Positions 1 to 9,861 of a stretch of DNA of 64,000 nt are shown piece by piece; position 1 is the first letter of the stretch, and each line of letters starts with the position of its first letter. Both the position numbers and the translations under genes were made by a program. Source of the stretch: Limimaricola soesokkakensis (GTDB lineage Bacteria > Pseudomonadota > Alphaproteobacteria > Rhodobacterales > Rhodobacteraceae); NCBI RefSeq assembly GCF_900172345.1, contig NZ_FWFY01000006.1, forward strand, positions 62,001 through 126,000. Reading direction: 5' to 3'. A model generated the notes under the pieces. That model was not told the DNA's origin. It saw only the letters and a program-made list of their open reading frames with translations, and did no database searches.

Positions 1-362
1 TGCAGACCATGCTCTGGCCGGGCAATATCCGCCAGTTGAAGAACGTCATCGAACGCGTTCTGATCCTTGGAGATTCCTCCGGCGAGATCACCGCCAAGGA
101 ACTGCCGGGTCTCGAGGATCCGGGCGCCGAGGAAGGGCGCGTGGTGCTGTCGGGCGGGCTTGCGACCCTGCCGTTGCGCGAGGCGCGCGAGCTGTTCGAG
201 CGGGAATACCTGCTGACCCAGATCAACCGCTTCGGCGGCAACATCTCCCGCACCGCGGCCTTCGTTGGCATGGAGCGCTCGGCGCTGCACCGCAAGCTCA
301 AGAGCCTCGGCGTCGTCACCTCGTCCAAGGCGGGCGCGCGCGTGGCGCATGTCGAGGACTGA
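1..362 (+). CDS. ntrX: NtrX-family sigma-54 response regulator, C-terminal part
   Basis: This is the 3' end of a gene cut by the left window edge. The visible part begins in the end of the AAA+ domain (WPGNIRQLKN) and finishes with a Fis-type helix-turn-helix (GGNISRTAAFVGMERSALHRKL), as in NtrC/NtrX activators that drive sigma-54 promoters. The following trkA-trkH-hfq-hflX order is the standard alphaproteobacterial setting for ntrX, so NtrX is preferred over other NtrC paralogues. The receiver domain and most of the ATPase lie outside the window. An 80-base gap separates it from trkA. Confidence 0.85.
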   Translation, partial: QTMLWPGNIRQLKNVIERVLILGDSSGEITAKELPGLEDPGAEEGRVVLSGGLATLPLREARELFEREYLLTQINRFGGNISRTAAFVGMERSALHRKLKSLGVVTSSKAGARVAHVED

Positions 363-442
363 TTGACCGCCCCTTCGGGCTCTGGCACTCCGTGGCGGCA
401 TGAGCGCCGCCACGGGCGCGCCCCAAAGGACCGGGAACGAAG

Positions 443-1819
443 ATGAAGGTCATCATCTGCGGCGCCGGGCAGGTCGGCTGGCAGATCGCCCGACACCTGT
501 CGGGCGAGCGCAACGACGTCACCGTCGTCGACAGCAATCCCGACTTGGTGCGCCGCGCCACCGACACGCTCGACGTGCAGGGCATCACCGGCTTCGCCAG
601 CTATCCCGACGTGCTCGATCGCGCCGGGGCGCGCGACGCCGACATGATCATCGCCGCCACCCATAGCGACGAGGTCAACATGGTGACCTGCCAGGTGGCG
701 CATTCGGTATTCTCGATTCAGCGCAAGATCGCGCGGCTCCGGGCGCAATCCTATCTCGACGCGATCTATTCCGATCTCTACCGGCGCGATCACATGCCGA
801 TCGACGTGGTGATCTCGCCCGAAAAGGAAGTGGCCGAGGCGGCGTTGCAGCGGCTCGCCGCGCCATCGGCTTTCGACGCGGAAAGCTTTCTTGACGGGCG
901 CGCGCATCTTCTGGGCATCTCGATCGACGAGGATTGCCCGGTCATTAACACGCCGCTGCGGCAGCTCACCGACCTGTTCTCGACTTTGCGCGCCATCGTG
1001 GTGGGCATCCGCCGGCGCGGCCGTCTCTTCGCGCCGAGCCCCGAGGACCAGATCTTTCCGGGCGACGCGATCTACGTCTTCACCGACACCTCCGACATGG
1101 TCCGGACGCTGGAGATCTTCGGCAAGCGGCCCGCCAAGCAGGAGCGGATCGTGGTGATCGGCGGCGGCAATGTGGGCCTCGGCGTGGCGCGGGCGCTGGA
1201 AGGCCGCGCCGACCGGCTGCGCGTCAAGATGATCGAGCGCGACCGCCTTGCCGCCGAGCGCGCCGCCGACCAGCTCGACCGGACCATCGTGCTCAACGGC
1301 GACGGCCTCGACGCGGCGCTGCTCGAAGAGGCGCAGATCGGTACCGCCGACGCTGTGCTTGTGGTCACCGACGACGACAAGACCAATCTTTTGGCCTCGG
1401 TGCGCGCCAAGGCGCTTGGCTGCCCGCTCGCGATCTGTCTGGTCAACGATCCGACGCTGGTGCCGCTGATGCAGGCGATGGACATCGACGCCTACATCAA
1501 CCCACGCGCCACGACGGTGAGCTCGATCCTGCGCCATATCCGCCACGGGCGGGTGCGCGGCGTCTATTCGATCGGCGACGCCGAGGCCGAGCTGATCGAG
1601 GCGCAGGTCTTGGGCACCTCGCCGATCGCGGGCCAGCGTATCCGCGACATCGCCTTCCCGGAGGGCGTGCTGGTCGGCGGCGTGGTCAAGGACGGGCGGA
1701 TGATGAAGATCCACGGCGCGCTTCGGATCGAGGAGGGCGACATGGTCGCGCTCTTCGCCATGGCCTCGGACGTGCCGGAGGTCGAACGGCTGCTCCAGGT
1801 CTCGATCGATTTCTTCTGA
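443..1819 (+). CDS. trkA: Trk potassium uptake regulatory protein TrkA
   Basis: This is a cytoplasmic, peripheral subunit that binds NAD(H) and gates the TrkH potassium channel. The 458-residue length matches full TrkA with two RCK units. The first Rossmann motif (GAGQVG, residues 7-12) and the second (GGGNVG, about 240-245) are both intact, and each is followed by a TrkA_C-type region rich in V/I. The start ATG is preceded by GGGAACGAAG. The stop lies 5 bases before the trkH start, so the two are probably co-transcribed and translationally linked. Confidence 0.95.
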   Translation: MKVIICGAGQVGWQIARHLSGERNDVTVVDSNPDLVRRATDTLDVQGITGFASYPDVLDRAGARDADMIIAATHSDEVNMVTCQVAHSVFSIQRKIARLRAQSYLDAIYSDLYRRDHMPIDVVISPEKEVAEAALQRLAAPSAFDAESFLDGRAHLLGISIDEDCPVINTPLRQLTDLFSTLRAIVVGIRRRGRLFAPSPEDQIFPGDAIYVFTDTSDMVRTLEIFGKRPAKQERIVVIGGGNVGLGVARALEGRADRLRVKMIERDRLAAERAADQLDRTIVLNGDGLDAALLEEAQIGTADAVLVVTDDDKTNLLASVRAKALGCPLAICLVNDPTLVPLMQAMDIDAYINPRATTVSSILRHIRHGRVRGVYSIGDAEAELIEAQVLGTSPIAGQRIRDIAFPEGVLVGGVVKDGRMMKIHGALRIEEGDMVALFAMASDVPEVERLLQVSIDFF

Positions 1820-1824
1820 GCCGC

Positions 1825-3345
1825 ATGGAGCACCGTCTCACCCGCATCCCGTTCTTCGTGCTGCTGATGGCGATCGGTTCGGCGGCGATGATGCTGCCGG
1901 CGATCCACGCTTTGGTGCGCGAGGAATGGCTCACGTCGCGCACCTTTCTCTACGGCGCGATACTCGGGCTGATGCTGTCGCTGCTGATCGGCCTCGCCAC
2001 CGCGAATTACCGGCCCGCCAGCGTGCCGCGCAGCCAGCTCTCGGCGCTGGTCGCGGCCTTCACGGTGCTGCCGGTCATGTTCGCGATCCCGTTCCACGAG
2101 GCGCTGGGGACGACCTCTTTCCTCAACGCGTGGTTCGAGATGGTGTCGAGCTTCACCACCACCGGCGCCTCGGTCTACGACAACGTGGTGCGGCTCAATG
2201 ACAGCCTGCATCTGTGGCGCGCCACGGTGGGCTGGCTCGGCGGGCTGCTGATCTGGGTGACGGCGGTGTCGATCCTGGCGCCGATGAACCTCGGTGGCTT
2301 CGAGGTACGCAGCCCCTCGATCATCGGCGAGGGCGGCGCGCGGCTGAGCCAGATCACCCGCATCGCCGACCCCTCCGAGCGGCTGGTGCGCTACGCCACG
2401 CGGCTACTGCCGATCTATGCCGGGCTCACGGGGCTGCTCTGGCTTGGCCTCGTGGCGGCGGGCGACCGACCCTTCGTGGCTTTCTGCCACGCGATGTCGA
2501 CCCTCGCCACCAGCGGCATCAGCCCGGTGGGCGGGCTGCGCTACGCGAATTCCGGGCTGCTGGGCGAGATGCTGATCGTGCTCTTCTCGGTCTTCGCGCT
2601 GTCGCGGCTTACCTTCGCGCGCAACCTCTTCGGCGATCAGGGCGGTCGGCTGATGCGCGATCCCGAGCTGCGCATGGGCCTTGCGCTGGTGCTGATCGTG
2701 CCGGGGCTGCTGTTCATGCGGCATTTTTTCGGTGCGGTCGAGGACCGGGTCGAGGCGGACCTGCCGCAGGCCTTCTCGGCGCTGTGGGGCGCGTTGTTCA
2801 CCGTCTCGTCCTTTCTCACCACCACCGGCTTCGAGAGCCGCTACTGGCTCGGTGCCGCCGACTGGTCCGGCCTCGAGACGCCGGGGCTGATCCTCGTCGG
2901 GCTTGCGCTGATCGGCGGCGGCGTGGCGACCACGGCGGGCGGGGTGAAGCTGCTGCGCGTCTATGCGCTGTGGATGCACGGCAAGCGCGAGCTGGAGCGG
3001 CTGGTGCATCCGCACTCGATCGGCGGCGACGGCGTCGAGGCGCGGCGGATCCGTCGCGAGGGCGCCTTCATCTCGTGGATCTTCTTCATGCTTTTCGCGC
3101 TGTCGGTGACGGCAGTGATGCTGGCGCTGTCGCTCACGGGCGTGCAGTTCGAGGTGGCGATGACGCTGACCGTGGCAGCGCTCTCGACCACCGGGCCGCT
3201 GGCCGAGATCGGCGCGCAATACCCGATCTCCTATGCCGGCATTCCCGACATGGCCAAGACGATCCTCGCCGCGGCGATGGTGCTGGGCCGGCTCGAAACG
3301 CTGGCGATCATCGCGCTTTTGAACCCCTCCAGCTGGCGCAGTTGA
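1825..3345 (+). CDS. trkH: Trk potassium uptake channel subunit TrkH
   Basis: This is an inner-membrane potassium-translocating subunit of 506 residues with about ten hydrophobic segments. Selectivity-filter-like loops are visible: [12 protein letters not shown] near residue 110, a second at [10 protein letters not shown], a third at [11 protein letters not shown], and a fourth at ALSTTGPL near the C-terminus. These four pore-loop repeats are diagnostic of the TrkH/KtrB family. It follows trkA by 5 bases and shares its operon, giving a complete Trk system apart from any TrkG/E partners. Confidence 0.95.
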   Translation: MEHRLTRIPFFVLLMAIGSAAMMLPAIHALVREEWLTSRTFLYGAILGLMLSLLIGLATANYRPASVPRSQLSALVAAFTVLPVMFAIPFHEALGTTSFLNAWFEMVSSFTTTGASVYDNVVRLNDSLHLWRATVGWLGGLLIWVTAVSILAPMNLGGFEVRSPSIIGEGGARLSQITRIADPSERLVRYATRLLPIYAGLTGLLWLGLVAAGDRPFVAFCHAMSTLATSGISPVGGLRYANSGLLGEMLIVLFSVFALSRLTFARNLFGDQGGRLMRDPELRMGLALVLIVPGLLFMRHFFGAVEDRVEADLPQAFSALWGALFTVSSFLTTTGFESRYWLGAADWSGLETPGLILVGLALIGGGVATTAGGVKLLRVYALWMHGKRELERLVHPHSIGGDGVEARRIRREGAFISWIFFMLFALSVTAVMLALSLTGVQFEVAMTLTVAALSTTGPLAEIGAQYPISYAGIPDMAKTILAAAMVLGRLETLAIIALLNPSSWRS

Positions 3346-3470
3346 GACACGCGCCTCCGCCCTGCGCCTTTGCACCTATTTCCGGGCTGGAAACTCCACC
3401 TGCGGCGCGACATACTCCTTTCCAACGAGGGAAAAGGCCGGTACGCGGCCGCAAGAACAAAGGGACCGTG

Positions 3471-3704
3471 ATGGCCGGTGACAAGCAGAACCTTCAGGAC
3501 GCCTTCCTGAACCATGTGCGCAAGATCAAGGTGCCGGTGACGATCTTCCTGATCAACGGCGTGAAGCTGCAGGGCGTCATCACCTGGTTCGACAATTTCT
3601 GCGTGCTGCTGCGCCGCGATGGTCAATCCCAGCTCGTCTACAAGAGCGCGATCTCGACCATCATGCCGTCACAGCCCGTGAACCTCTATGACGGTGAAGA
3701 TTGA
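3471..3704 (+). CDS. hfq: RNA chaperone Hfq
   Basis: This encodes a 77-residue Sm-like RNA chaperone that pairs small RNAs with mRNAs. The Sm1 region ([17 protein letters not shown]) and Sm2 region ([10 protein letters not shown]) are intact, including the Hfq-typical YKSA motif. The C-terminal tail is short, as usual in alphaproteobacteria. The start at 3471 ([14 protein letters not shown]) matches the conserved N-terminus; the same frame is open far upstream but overlaps trkH and is not coding. Its stop overlaps the hflX TTG start, a conserved hfq-hflX pairing. Confidence 0.96.
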   Translation: MAGDKQNLQDAFLNHVRKIKVPVTIFLINGVKLQGVITWFDNFCVLLRRDGQSQLVYKSAISTIMPSQPVNLYDGED

Positions 3705-4984
3705 CCGACTATTACATCCCCGAGGCCCCGGACACCCGAGCATGGGTGATCCACCCCGAGATCAAGAACGACAACGACCGGCGTGAGCCCGTGGCCGCGC
3801 TGGCCGAGGCCGTGGCGTTGGCCGATGCGCTGCCCGGCCTCGACGTGCTGGGCTCCGAGATCGTGCGCCTGCCAAAGCGCCATCCCGGCATGCTGTTCGG
3901 CACCGGCAAGATCGAGGAGCTGAAGCAGCGCCTGCAGGCCAACGAGGTCGAACTGGTGCTCATCGACGGCCATGTCGGCCCGGTGCAGCAGCGCAATCTC
4001 GAGAAAGAGTGGAAGGTCAAGATCCTTGATCGGACCGGGCTCATTCTCGAGATCTTCGGCGACCGCGCTGCGACCCGCGAGGGCGTATTGCAGGTCGAGA
4101 TGGCGGCGCTGTCCTACCAGCGAACGCGGTTGGTCCGCGCCTGGACCCACCTCGAGCGGCAGCGCGGCGGGCTTGGCTTCGTCGGCGGCCCCGGCGAGAC
4201 GCAGATCGAGGCGGACCGCCGCGCCATCGACGAACAGCTGGTGCGGCTCAAGCGCCAGCTCGACAAGGTGGTCAAAACCCGGGCGCTGCACCGCGCCTCG
4301 CGCGCCAAGGTGCCGTTCCCGATCGTGGCGCTGGTGGGCTACACCAATGCCGGGAAATCGACGCTGTTCAACCGGTTGACCGGGGCCGAGGTCATGGCCA
4401 AGGACATGCTCTTCGCGACGCTCGACCCGACGATGCGGCGCGTGGTGCTGCCCACCGGCGACGAGGTGATCCTATCGGACACGGTGGGCTTCATTTCGGA
4501 CCTGCCGACCGAGCTGGTCGCGGCGTTCCGCGCCACGCTGGAAGAGGTGCTCGACGCCGATCTGGTGCTGCATGTGCGCGACATCGGCCATGCGCAGACG
4601 GTGGAGCAGGCGCGCGAGGTCGAGAGCATCCTGTCGAGCCTCGGCTTGCCCGACGACACCCCGAAGATCGAGGTCTGGAACAAGATCGACACGCTGGCGC
4701 CGGATGCCCACGAGGCGGCGCTGGAGCGGGCGGCGCGGACCAAGAACGTCTCGGCCGTCTCGGCCATCACCGGCGAGGGCATGGATGCGCTCCTGACCGA
4801 GGTCTCCGAGGCGCTCGGCGGCGTGAAGCATGTCGAGGCGCTGGTCGTGCCCTTCGCCGCGGGCCGCAAGCGGGCCTGGCTGTTCGAGCAGGGCCTCGTC
4901 GAGGAGGACACGCCGACCGAAGAGGGCCACAGGATGCAGGTTCGCTGGTCGGCCGCGCAGAAAGCCCGCTTCGAACGGCTCTGA
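3701..4984 (+). CDS. hflX: ribosome-associated GTPase HflX
   Basis: This 427-residue GTPase acts on the ribosome, where HflX homologues rescue or split stalled 70S particles under stress. The N-terminal HflX domain (about 20-200, with FGTGKIEEL and the glycine-rich [15 protein letters not shown]) precedes the G domain: G1 GYTNAGKS (213-220), G3 DTVG (260-263), G4 NKID. The start is an unusual TTG whose last bases overlap the hfq stop. An in-frame TGA lies just upstream and no ATG occurs until deep in the domain, so TTG is the best choice. Confidence 0.93.
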   Translation: MTDYYIPEAPDTRAWVIHPEIKNDNDRREPVAALAEAVALADALPGLDVLGSEIVRLPKRHPGMLFGTGKIEELKQRLQANEVELVLIDGHVGPVQQRNLEKEWKVKILDRTGLILEIFGDRAATREGVLQVEMAALSYQRTRLVRAWTHLERQRGGLGFVGGPGETQIEADRRAIDEQLVRLKRQLDKVVKTRALHRASRAKVPFPIVALVGYTNAGKSTLFNRLTGAEVMAKDMLFATLDPTMRRVVLPTGDEVILSDTVGFISDLPTELVAAFRATLEEVLDADLVLHVRDIGHAQTVEQAREVESILSSLGLPDDTPKIEVWNKIDTLAPDAHEAALERAARTKNVSAVSAITGEGMDALLTEVSEALGGVKHVEALVVPFAAGRKRAWLFEQGLVEEDTPTEEGHRMQVRWSAAQKARFERL

Positions 4985-5000
4985 TGCCCTGACAGATGCG

Positions 5001-5032
5001 ATGGCCGCGCCCTGTCGGATGGGCGCGGCCAT
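5001..5032 (+). terminator. hairpin downstream of hflX
   Basis: A perfect 12-bp stem (ATGGCCGCGCCC, 8-base loop, GGGCGCGGCCAT) begins 16 bases after the hflX stop. It lacks a U run, so it may be a weak terminator or an mRNA 3'-end stabiliser for the ntrX-hflX transcript. Confidence 0.5.
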
Positions 5033-5078
5033 TCGCCCGGCGCAGACTTTCCCCGTGTTCAAGACAGGGAGAGACGCC

Positions 5079-5843
5079 ATGAGACCCCACATCCTGATCC
5101 CCGCTCTCGTCATTGCCGCCTCGCCGGCCTTGGCGCAGGAGCCCTGCGGCGAGATGCCCGCCGAGACCGGCCAGATCGCGGCAGCGCGGCTGATCATCGA
5201 GTACAATCATACCGACGGCGATATCGGCGTGCATGGCTACGGCGATGACGACGGCTGGAGCGAGCTGTGCGTCTTCGACCCCTCGGGCGCGCTGGTCCTG
5301 CACATCGACCCGCAGGCGCAGCTTGGCGAGCTGGGCCTCGGCTCATTCTTTTTCGAAAGCCGAGAGCCACCCGAAGAGGTCTGGGACTATGCGGCACTGA
5401 AGGCCGCCTTTCCCGAGGGCGATTACGCGGTGCGTGCCAAGCTCTTCGACGGCACCGGGCGGGAGGGCGTTGCGCGCTTCACCACGCTAGTCCCGCAGCC
5501 ACCCGTCATCACCGCGCCCGAGTTGGTCGAGGACGAGGAAGACGACGCACCGCGAGTGGCCGTCGCCGATCTTGAAGTAACCTGGGAGCCGGTAACGGCC
5601 TCGCTCGACGACCGGACGCCCGAGATCACCGGTTACGAGCTGATCGTCACCGACGAGGAGTACGAGGACCCGGACGGGTTCTCGAAGCCAGAGCTCGACG
5701 TGCATCTGGGGCCGGGGACCACCGGCTTTACTGTGCCAGCGGCCTTCCTGCGCCCCGGCAGGCTCTACGAGGTCGAGGTTCTGGCGCTGGAAGCCTCCGG
5801 CAACCAGACCATTGCCTTGGGCTTCTTCGCCACCGACAACTGA
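5079..5843 (+). CDS. exported protein with C-terminal fibronectin-III-like domain
   Basis: I do not recognise the family. The 254-residue product starts with a clear Sec signal peptide (MRPHILIPALVIAASPALA, cleavage near AQE), so it is periplasmic or secreted. A middle acidic linker (VEDEEDDAPR) leads into a region from about residue 165 (LEVTWEPVTASLDDRTPEITGY ... YEVEVLALEASGNQT) that reads like a fibronectin type III beta-sandwich. The start ATG has a GGGAGA ribosome site; the same frame is open upstream but overlaps hflX. It stands alone between hflX and a regulator gene. Confidence 0.7.
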   Translation: MRPHILIPALVIAASPALAQEPCGEMPAETGQIAAARLIIEYNHTDGDIGVHGYGDDDGWSELCVFDPSGALVLHIDPQAQLGELGLGSFFFESREPPEEVWDYAALKAAFPEGDYAVRAKLFDGTGREGVARFTTLVPQPPVITAPELVEDEEDDAPRVAVADLEVTWEPVTASLDDRTPEITGYELIVTDEEYEDPDGFSKPELDVHLGPGTTGFTVPAAFLRPGRLYEVEVLALEASGNQTIALGFFATDN

Positions 5844-5920
5844 GATCACGGGTGCCACGGAACGAAAACCGTGGCATCCTTCCGTTGTCTGGGAGGGCGC
5901 CACTGTCCGGGAGGACGGCC

Positions 5921-6493
5921 ATGTCCCGCATCGTCATATACGCCACCGCTGCCGCCGGCCTATTCGGCCTGCTGGTGGTGCTCGAGGTCGTGCAGGCCGA
6001 TGAGCCGTTCACCTGGGGCACCTTCGCGGTCGATCTGTTCGAAACCGCGCTTCTCGCCGGAGCCGTCGTCTTCACGGCCTTCGGCTCGCAGGCCAGCCGA
6101 GAGATGCGGCGCGAAAGGGCGCGTCTTCTGGGCGATCTCGACCGTGCCCGGCGCGAGGGCGAGCAATGGCGGCAGGCCAGCCGGGCGCATGTCGACGGGC
6201 TGAGCCGCGCGATCGCGGCGCAGTTCGCGGAGTGGGGCCTGACCGGGACCGAGAGCGAGATCGCGCTGCTGATGCTCAAGGGGCTCAGCCACAAGGAGAT
6301 CGCCACGCTGCGCGATTGTTCGAGCGCCACGGTGCGCCAGCACGCTACCGCCGTCTACCGCAAGTCCGGGCTGACCAGCCGGTCGCAGCTCACCGGTTTC
6401 TTTCTCGAGGATCTGCTGGCGCCGCTGCAGGCGCGGGGCGGGTTGCATGTCGTCACGTCGTCGCCCGCACAGGGGGATGACGCCTCGTCCTGA
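5921..6493 (+). CDS. membrane-anchored LuxR-type HTH protein
   Basis: The 190-residue product has two hydrophobic segments (about residues 5-23 and 40-56), then a charged helical linker rich in R/E (about 60-95). It ends with a LuxR-type helix-turn-helix (about 108-165: LTGTESEIALLMLKGLSHKEIATLRDCSSATVRQHATAVYRKSGL). The HTH should be cytoplasmic, so this looks like a DNA-binding protein tethered to the inner membrane, with no classical sensor or receiver domain. The start chosen (MSRIVIY) follows GGGAGGACGGCC. An upstream in-frame ATG would add a low-complexity extension and is less likely. Confidence 0.72.
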   Translation: MSRIVIYATAAAGLFGLLVVLEVVQADEPFTWGTFAVDLFETALLAGAVVFTAFGSQASREMRRERARLLGDLDRARREGEQWRQASRAHVDGLSRAIAAQFAEWGLTGTESEIALLMLKGLSHKEIATLRDCSSATVRQHATAVYRKSGLTSRSQLTGFFLEDLLAPLQARGGLHVVTSSPAQGDDASS

Positions 6494-6536
6494 TAGCGCT
6501 ATCAGAGTGCGGCATGACAATCACGGGACGCCGCAG

Positions 6537-6896
6537 ATGATCCTCGACCTCCACCATATCCAGCTTGCCATGCCCGAAGGTGGCGAGGATGCGGCGCGCG
6601 AGTTCTATGGTAGCGTGCTGGGCCTCGCGGAGGTGGCCAAGCCCGAGATGCTGGCCGGCCGGGGCGGGGTCTGGTTCGAGGGGCGCAGCTTGCGGCTGCA
6701 TCTGGGTGTCGAGACGCCCTTCGCGCCTGCGCGCAAGGCGCATCCTGCCTTTCGCGTCGCCGATCTCGCGGCCATGCGCTATCACCTCGACGCGCATGAC
6801 ATCGCGGTTCGCACCGATACCGAGCTGCCGGGGCTCAGACGGTTCTACGTGTCGGACCCGTTCGGCAACCGCATCGAGATCTGCGAGACGGTCTGA
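6537..6896 (+). CDS. VOC/glyoxalase-fold protein
   Basis: This is a 119-residue single vicinal-oxygen-chelate protein. It opens with the typical LHHIQLAMPEGGED strand and a metal-ligand-type histidine, followed by FYGSVLGL, and closes with the signature YVSDPFGNRIEICE, whose last Glu is a usual metal ligand. Such proteins include glyoxalases, dioxygenases and resistance proteins; the substrate cannot be told from sequence. It is the last plus-strand gene before the convergent DUF3140-like gene, whose stop is 4 bases away. Confidence 0.85.
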   Translation: MILDLHHIQLAMPEGGEDAAREFYGSVLGLAEVAKPEMLAGRGGVWFEGRSLRLHLGVETPFAPARKAHPAFRVADLAAMRYHLDAHDIAVRTDTELPGLRRFYVSDPFGNRIEICETV

Positions 6897-6900
6897 GGCG

Positions 6901-7236
6901 TCACTTCAGCGGGTCGTGGCCCCAATTCATCAGCGAATAGCGCCACTTGGAATGCTCCATGTCGTCCTTGGGGCCGCCCTGTGCCTTGTGACGCTTGATG
7001 TAGCCCACGACCTTGGCCATGTGGTCCCACTGATCCTCCGAGAGATCGGCCTTGTTGGTGCGCTTGATCACGACGATGCGCTTGCCCGATTTGTGGCCGG
7101 TGCTCTCGCCATCGCCGCCGGTATCGCCGACCGACCTGCTCTCCTCGGTATCGAGGAAATCCTCGATCTCCTTGGGAGCCATGTTCACCAGATCCCGGAA
7201 TTCGTCCCAGACCTGCTCATGCGACTTGCCGCTCAT
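6901..7236 (-). CDS. DUF3140-like small protein
   Basis: This encodes a 111-residue soluble protein of unknown function. It has the pattern of the DUF3140 family: an N-terminal WDEFRDLVNMAPKEIEDFL helix pair, a Gly/Ser-rich linker, and a basic C-terminal half (GHKSGKRIVVIKRTNKADLSEDQWDHMAKVVGYIKRHKAQ). The family is small and sometimes described as DNA-binding; here that is only suggested by the basic stretch. The start MSGKSHEQ was preferred to a longer form beginning 10 codons upstream. It is preceded 57 bases upstream by the end of the acylase gene on the same strand. Confidence 0.6.
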   Translation of the reverse strand: MSGKSHEQVWDEFRDLVNMAPKEIEDFLDTEESRSVGDTGGDGESTGHKSGKRIVVIKRTNKADLSEDQWDHMAKVVGYIKRHKAQGGPKDDMEHSKWRYSLMNWGHDPLK

Positions 7237-7292
7237 GCGATCCTCCGTGTCGGTTCGGAGGGGCAACCGGTGCGCGGCGCGGCGGTTCCGCG

Positions 7293-9758
7293 TCAGGGCC
7301 GGGCGGGCAGGAGCTGGGTGATGCCCACCGCCGCACCGCGTGCGAGGCTGGGGTCGAGCGACATCGGGATGTATTCACCGCGCCGCCACAGCTCGCCCAG
7401 ATCGTCGTAATGGCGCGACAGCGGGTGGCCCGACTGGCCGGTGGATATGATGAAGACCGAGCTGTCGGGGTCGGCAAAGTCGTAGACGCCGCGATAGCCC
7501 GCCGCATGGACGTTGTGGAACGGGTTCGGGGCATGCCCGTCGGTCAGGCCGCGCCTCAGCGTGTTGTCGCCGCCCGAGGTGCTCTGACGGATATTGACGA
7601 ACCAGTTGATGAACGGGGCTTGGCCCAGCACCGGGTGATCCTGCCGCGCCTCGTGCGCGTCGCCCCAGCGCAGCGCGTCGAGATTGGCGCCATGAGTCTC
7701 GGTGATCCAGATCAGCGCGTCGTCGAGCGCCATCCGCGCGATGTCGGCGCAGCTTTCCTCGGCCGCCGACTGGCGGATGTCGCACCAGGCGCTGGCGCCG
7801 TCGATATCGCGGAACACTCGGTCGATGAAGAGCGGACGGACATGGGTATAGGCGTTGGCGAGGGGGCCGAGATCGTCGCGGATCAGCCGCTCCTGCAAGG
7901 CCCGCATCCAGGCGGCGTAGATCAGCGGCTCGGGCAGGTGCTCGTTCATCTCGCCGTTCCATTCGCCCAGCAGTTCGAGCGCGCGCTGACGGCGCCGGGC
8001 CGGCGTGCCCTCGGGGGCCGGTTCGCCGGTGAACCACAGATCCGCGCCGACGATCGGTAGCAGCGCCCGGGCGGTGGGGCTCACCGTATCAAGCTGCGCC
8101 TCGATGAAGCTGTCGCGGGTATGCACCTCGCGCGACTGCATCAACCCGCGCCAGCGAGCGATCCGCTGGGTGTCGCCCCAATGGTAGGAGACATGCTCGG
8201 GAAAGGCTCGGTCGACGGTCTTGTTGTTGGTGTTGCCGACGAGACCGCCGACCGGCTCGGTGGACTCTGGCAGGTCGACATAGGGCAGCCAGCCCTGCCA
8301 GCGGTTCTCGGCCATGTAGCCCAGCGTCGGAAGCCGGCCCTTGCTCTGGTGATCGGGGTCGCGCAGCGGCACCGCGCCCACGGTCTTGAACGCGACGCGG
8401 TTGCGGTCGGCGAGGATCAGGTTCTGGTTCGGCGCCACCTGTAGCCGACCGGCGCGGATGCCTTCCTCGATCGAGCGGGCCTGCATCAGCCTCAGCCCGG
8501 CGGTCATCGAGGTGTCGTTGTCCGACAGTCCCGACCAGGCCAGCGTCATCACGTGGCCGCGCGGGCGGATCGTGTCGAGCGCGAACTGCTCAGGCGGCAG
8601 GACCGGCCCGTTGGCGGTGCGTTGCAGCCGCAGCGTGACGGCGGCGGCATCCCTGATCTCGACGATGCTGTCGCGCGCCTCGAACCGGGCCCAGCCATCC
8701 TCCGTGCGGTATTCGCCCGCATTCTGCGGGTTCACCTCCTCGGCATAGAGGTCGAGATCGTCGGCGAAGGAGGCAGTGATACCCCAGCCGAGATCGTTGC
8801 TGCGGCCCGCCAGCACCAGCGGGATGCCGGGGATCGTCGCGCCGATGACGCCGCCCGAGCGCAGTTCCAGCCGCGCCAGGTACCAGATCGAGGGCGCGGT
8901 GAGCAGCCGGTGCGGGTCATTGGCCAGAAGCGTCGCGCCGGTGGCCGAGCGCGAGGGTCCGGCGGCCCAGGCGTTCGAGGCACCCGACAGCGCCGCGGGC
9001 AGGCTCGCGGCGAGCGGGTCGAACGGCGCCTCGGCGGCGGCGTGACGCTCGGGGATCGCGGGCATCAGATCGGCGTAGCGGGGCAGGGCGGTCAGCCCCG
9101 GCCCGGGCACATCGGGCAGGATGTCGCGCAGCCGCTCTTCCTCGAGCAGCAGCGAGCTGCGCGCGCGCAACACCTCGGCCTGCAGGTGGTCGCTCTGCTG
9201 CCAGGCCATCAGCTTGAGGATCGCGATGCTGTCGGCCGGCTGCCACGGCGCCAGCGGCTGGTTGAACAGCCACATCTCGGGCGCGCCGCGGCCCCGCGCC
9301 CCGGCATTGACTTCGCCGACCCAGGCGTTAACGCCCGCCGCATAGGCTTCGAGCGCCGAACGCGTCTGGCCGTCCTGATCCTCGACCGAGGCGGTGGCGG
9401 CGCGGTAGAGGTCGAGCCGCCGCATCAGGATATCGCTCTCGGCGGTGCGGCGGCCGAACAGCTCGGACAGGCGTCCCTGCACGGTGCGGCGCAGCAGCGT
9501 CATTTGCCACAGCCGGTCCTGCGCATGGGCGTATCCGAGCCCGAAGAACACGTCGCGATCCGCGTCGCCGAAGATGTGCGGCACGTTGGCGTGATCGCGC
9601 ACGATCTCCACGGGCGCGGAAATCCCCGCGACACGGGCGCGGGCGTCGTAGTCGGGCAGGGAGCGGGCGAAGAACCAGTAGACCAGCACCGTCGCGGCAA
9701 GGCCGAGGAGGATCACGCCGACGGTCAGGCGCAGGAGCCAGCGAAACAGAGTGGCCAT
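7293..9758 (-). CDS. penicillin acylase family protein (Ntn hydrolase)
   Basis: The 821-residue product belongs to the penicillin amidase family of N-terminal-nucleophile hydrolases, which cleave amide bonds in penicillins, N-acyl homoserine lactones and related acyl compounds. An N-terminal hydrophobic segment (residues about 6-30) should anchor or export it. The alpha region contains HIFGDADRDVFFGLGYAHAQDRLWQM. Autoproteolysis is expected before Ser261 (SGA/SNAW), the presumed nucleophile. The length fits the family. Start MATLFRW at 9758 was chosen because the upstream extension lacks sense. It is divergent from the dehydrogenase at 9862. The substrate is unknown. Confidence 0.88.
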   Translation of the reverse strand: MATLFRWLLRLTVGVILLGLAATVLVYWFFARSLPDYDARARVAGISAPVEIVRDHANVPHIFGDADRDVFFGLGYAHAQDRLWQMTLLRRTVQGRLSELFGRRTAESDILMRRLDLYRAATASVEDQDGQTRSALEAYAAGVNAWVGEVNAGARGRGAPEMWLFNQPLAPWQPADSIAILKLMAWQQSDHLQAEVLRARSSLLLEEERLRDILPDVPGPGLTALPRYADLMPAIPERHAAAEAPFDPLAASLPAALSGASNAWAAGPSRSATGATLLANDPHRLLTAPSIWYLARLELRSGGVIGATIPGIPLVLAGRSNDLGWGITASFADDLDLYAEEVNPQNAGEYRTEDGWARFEARDSIVEIRDAAAVTLRLQRTANGPVLPPEQFALDTIRPRGHVMTLAWSGLSDNDTSMTAGLRLMQARSIEEGIRAGRLQVAPNQNLILADRNRVAFKTVGAVPLRDPDHQSKGRLPTLGYMAENRWQGWLPYVDLPESTEPVGGLVGNTNNKTVDRAFPEHVSYHWGDTQRIARWRGLMQSREVHTRDSFIEAQLDTVSPTARALLPIVGADLWFTGEPAPEGTPARRRQRALELLGEWNGEMNEHLPEPLIYAAWMRALQERLIRDDLGPLANAYTHVRPLFIDRVFRDIDGASAWCDIRQSAAEESCADIARMALDDALIWITETHGANLDALRWGDAHEARQDHPVLGQAPFINWFVNIRQSTSGGDNTLRRGLTDGHAPNPFHNVHAAGYRGVYDFADPDSSVFIISTGQSGHPLSRHYDDLGELWRRGEYIPMSLDPSLARGAAVGITQLLPARP

Positions 9759-9861
9759 CGATCCTCCGGGGGGCAGTCGCCCGTGCTTGACGGGCCGGTT
9801 GGGCATGGTGAGTATCGCGCCTCGGGGGCGAACGAAAGCCCCGGGAGGCAGGGAGAGCATC

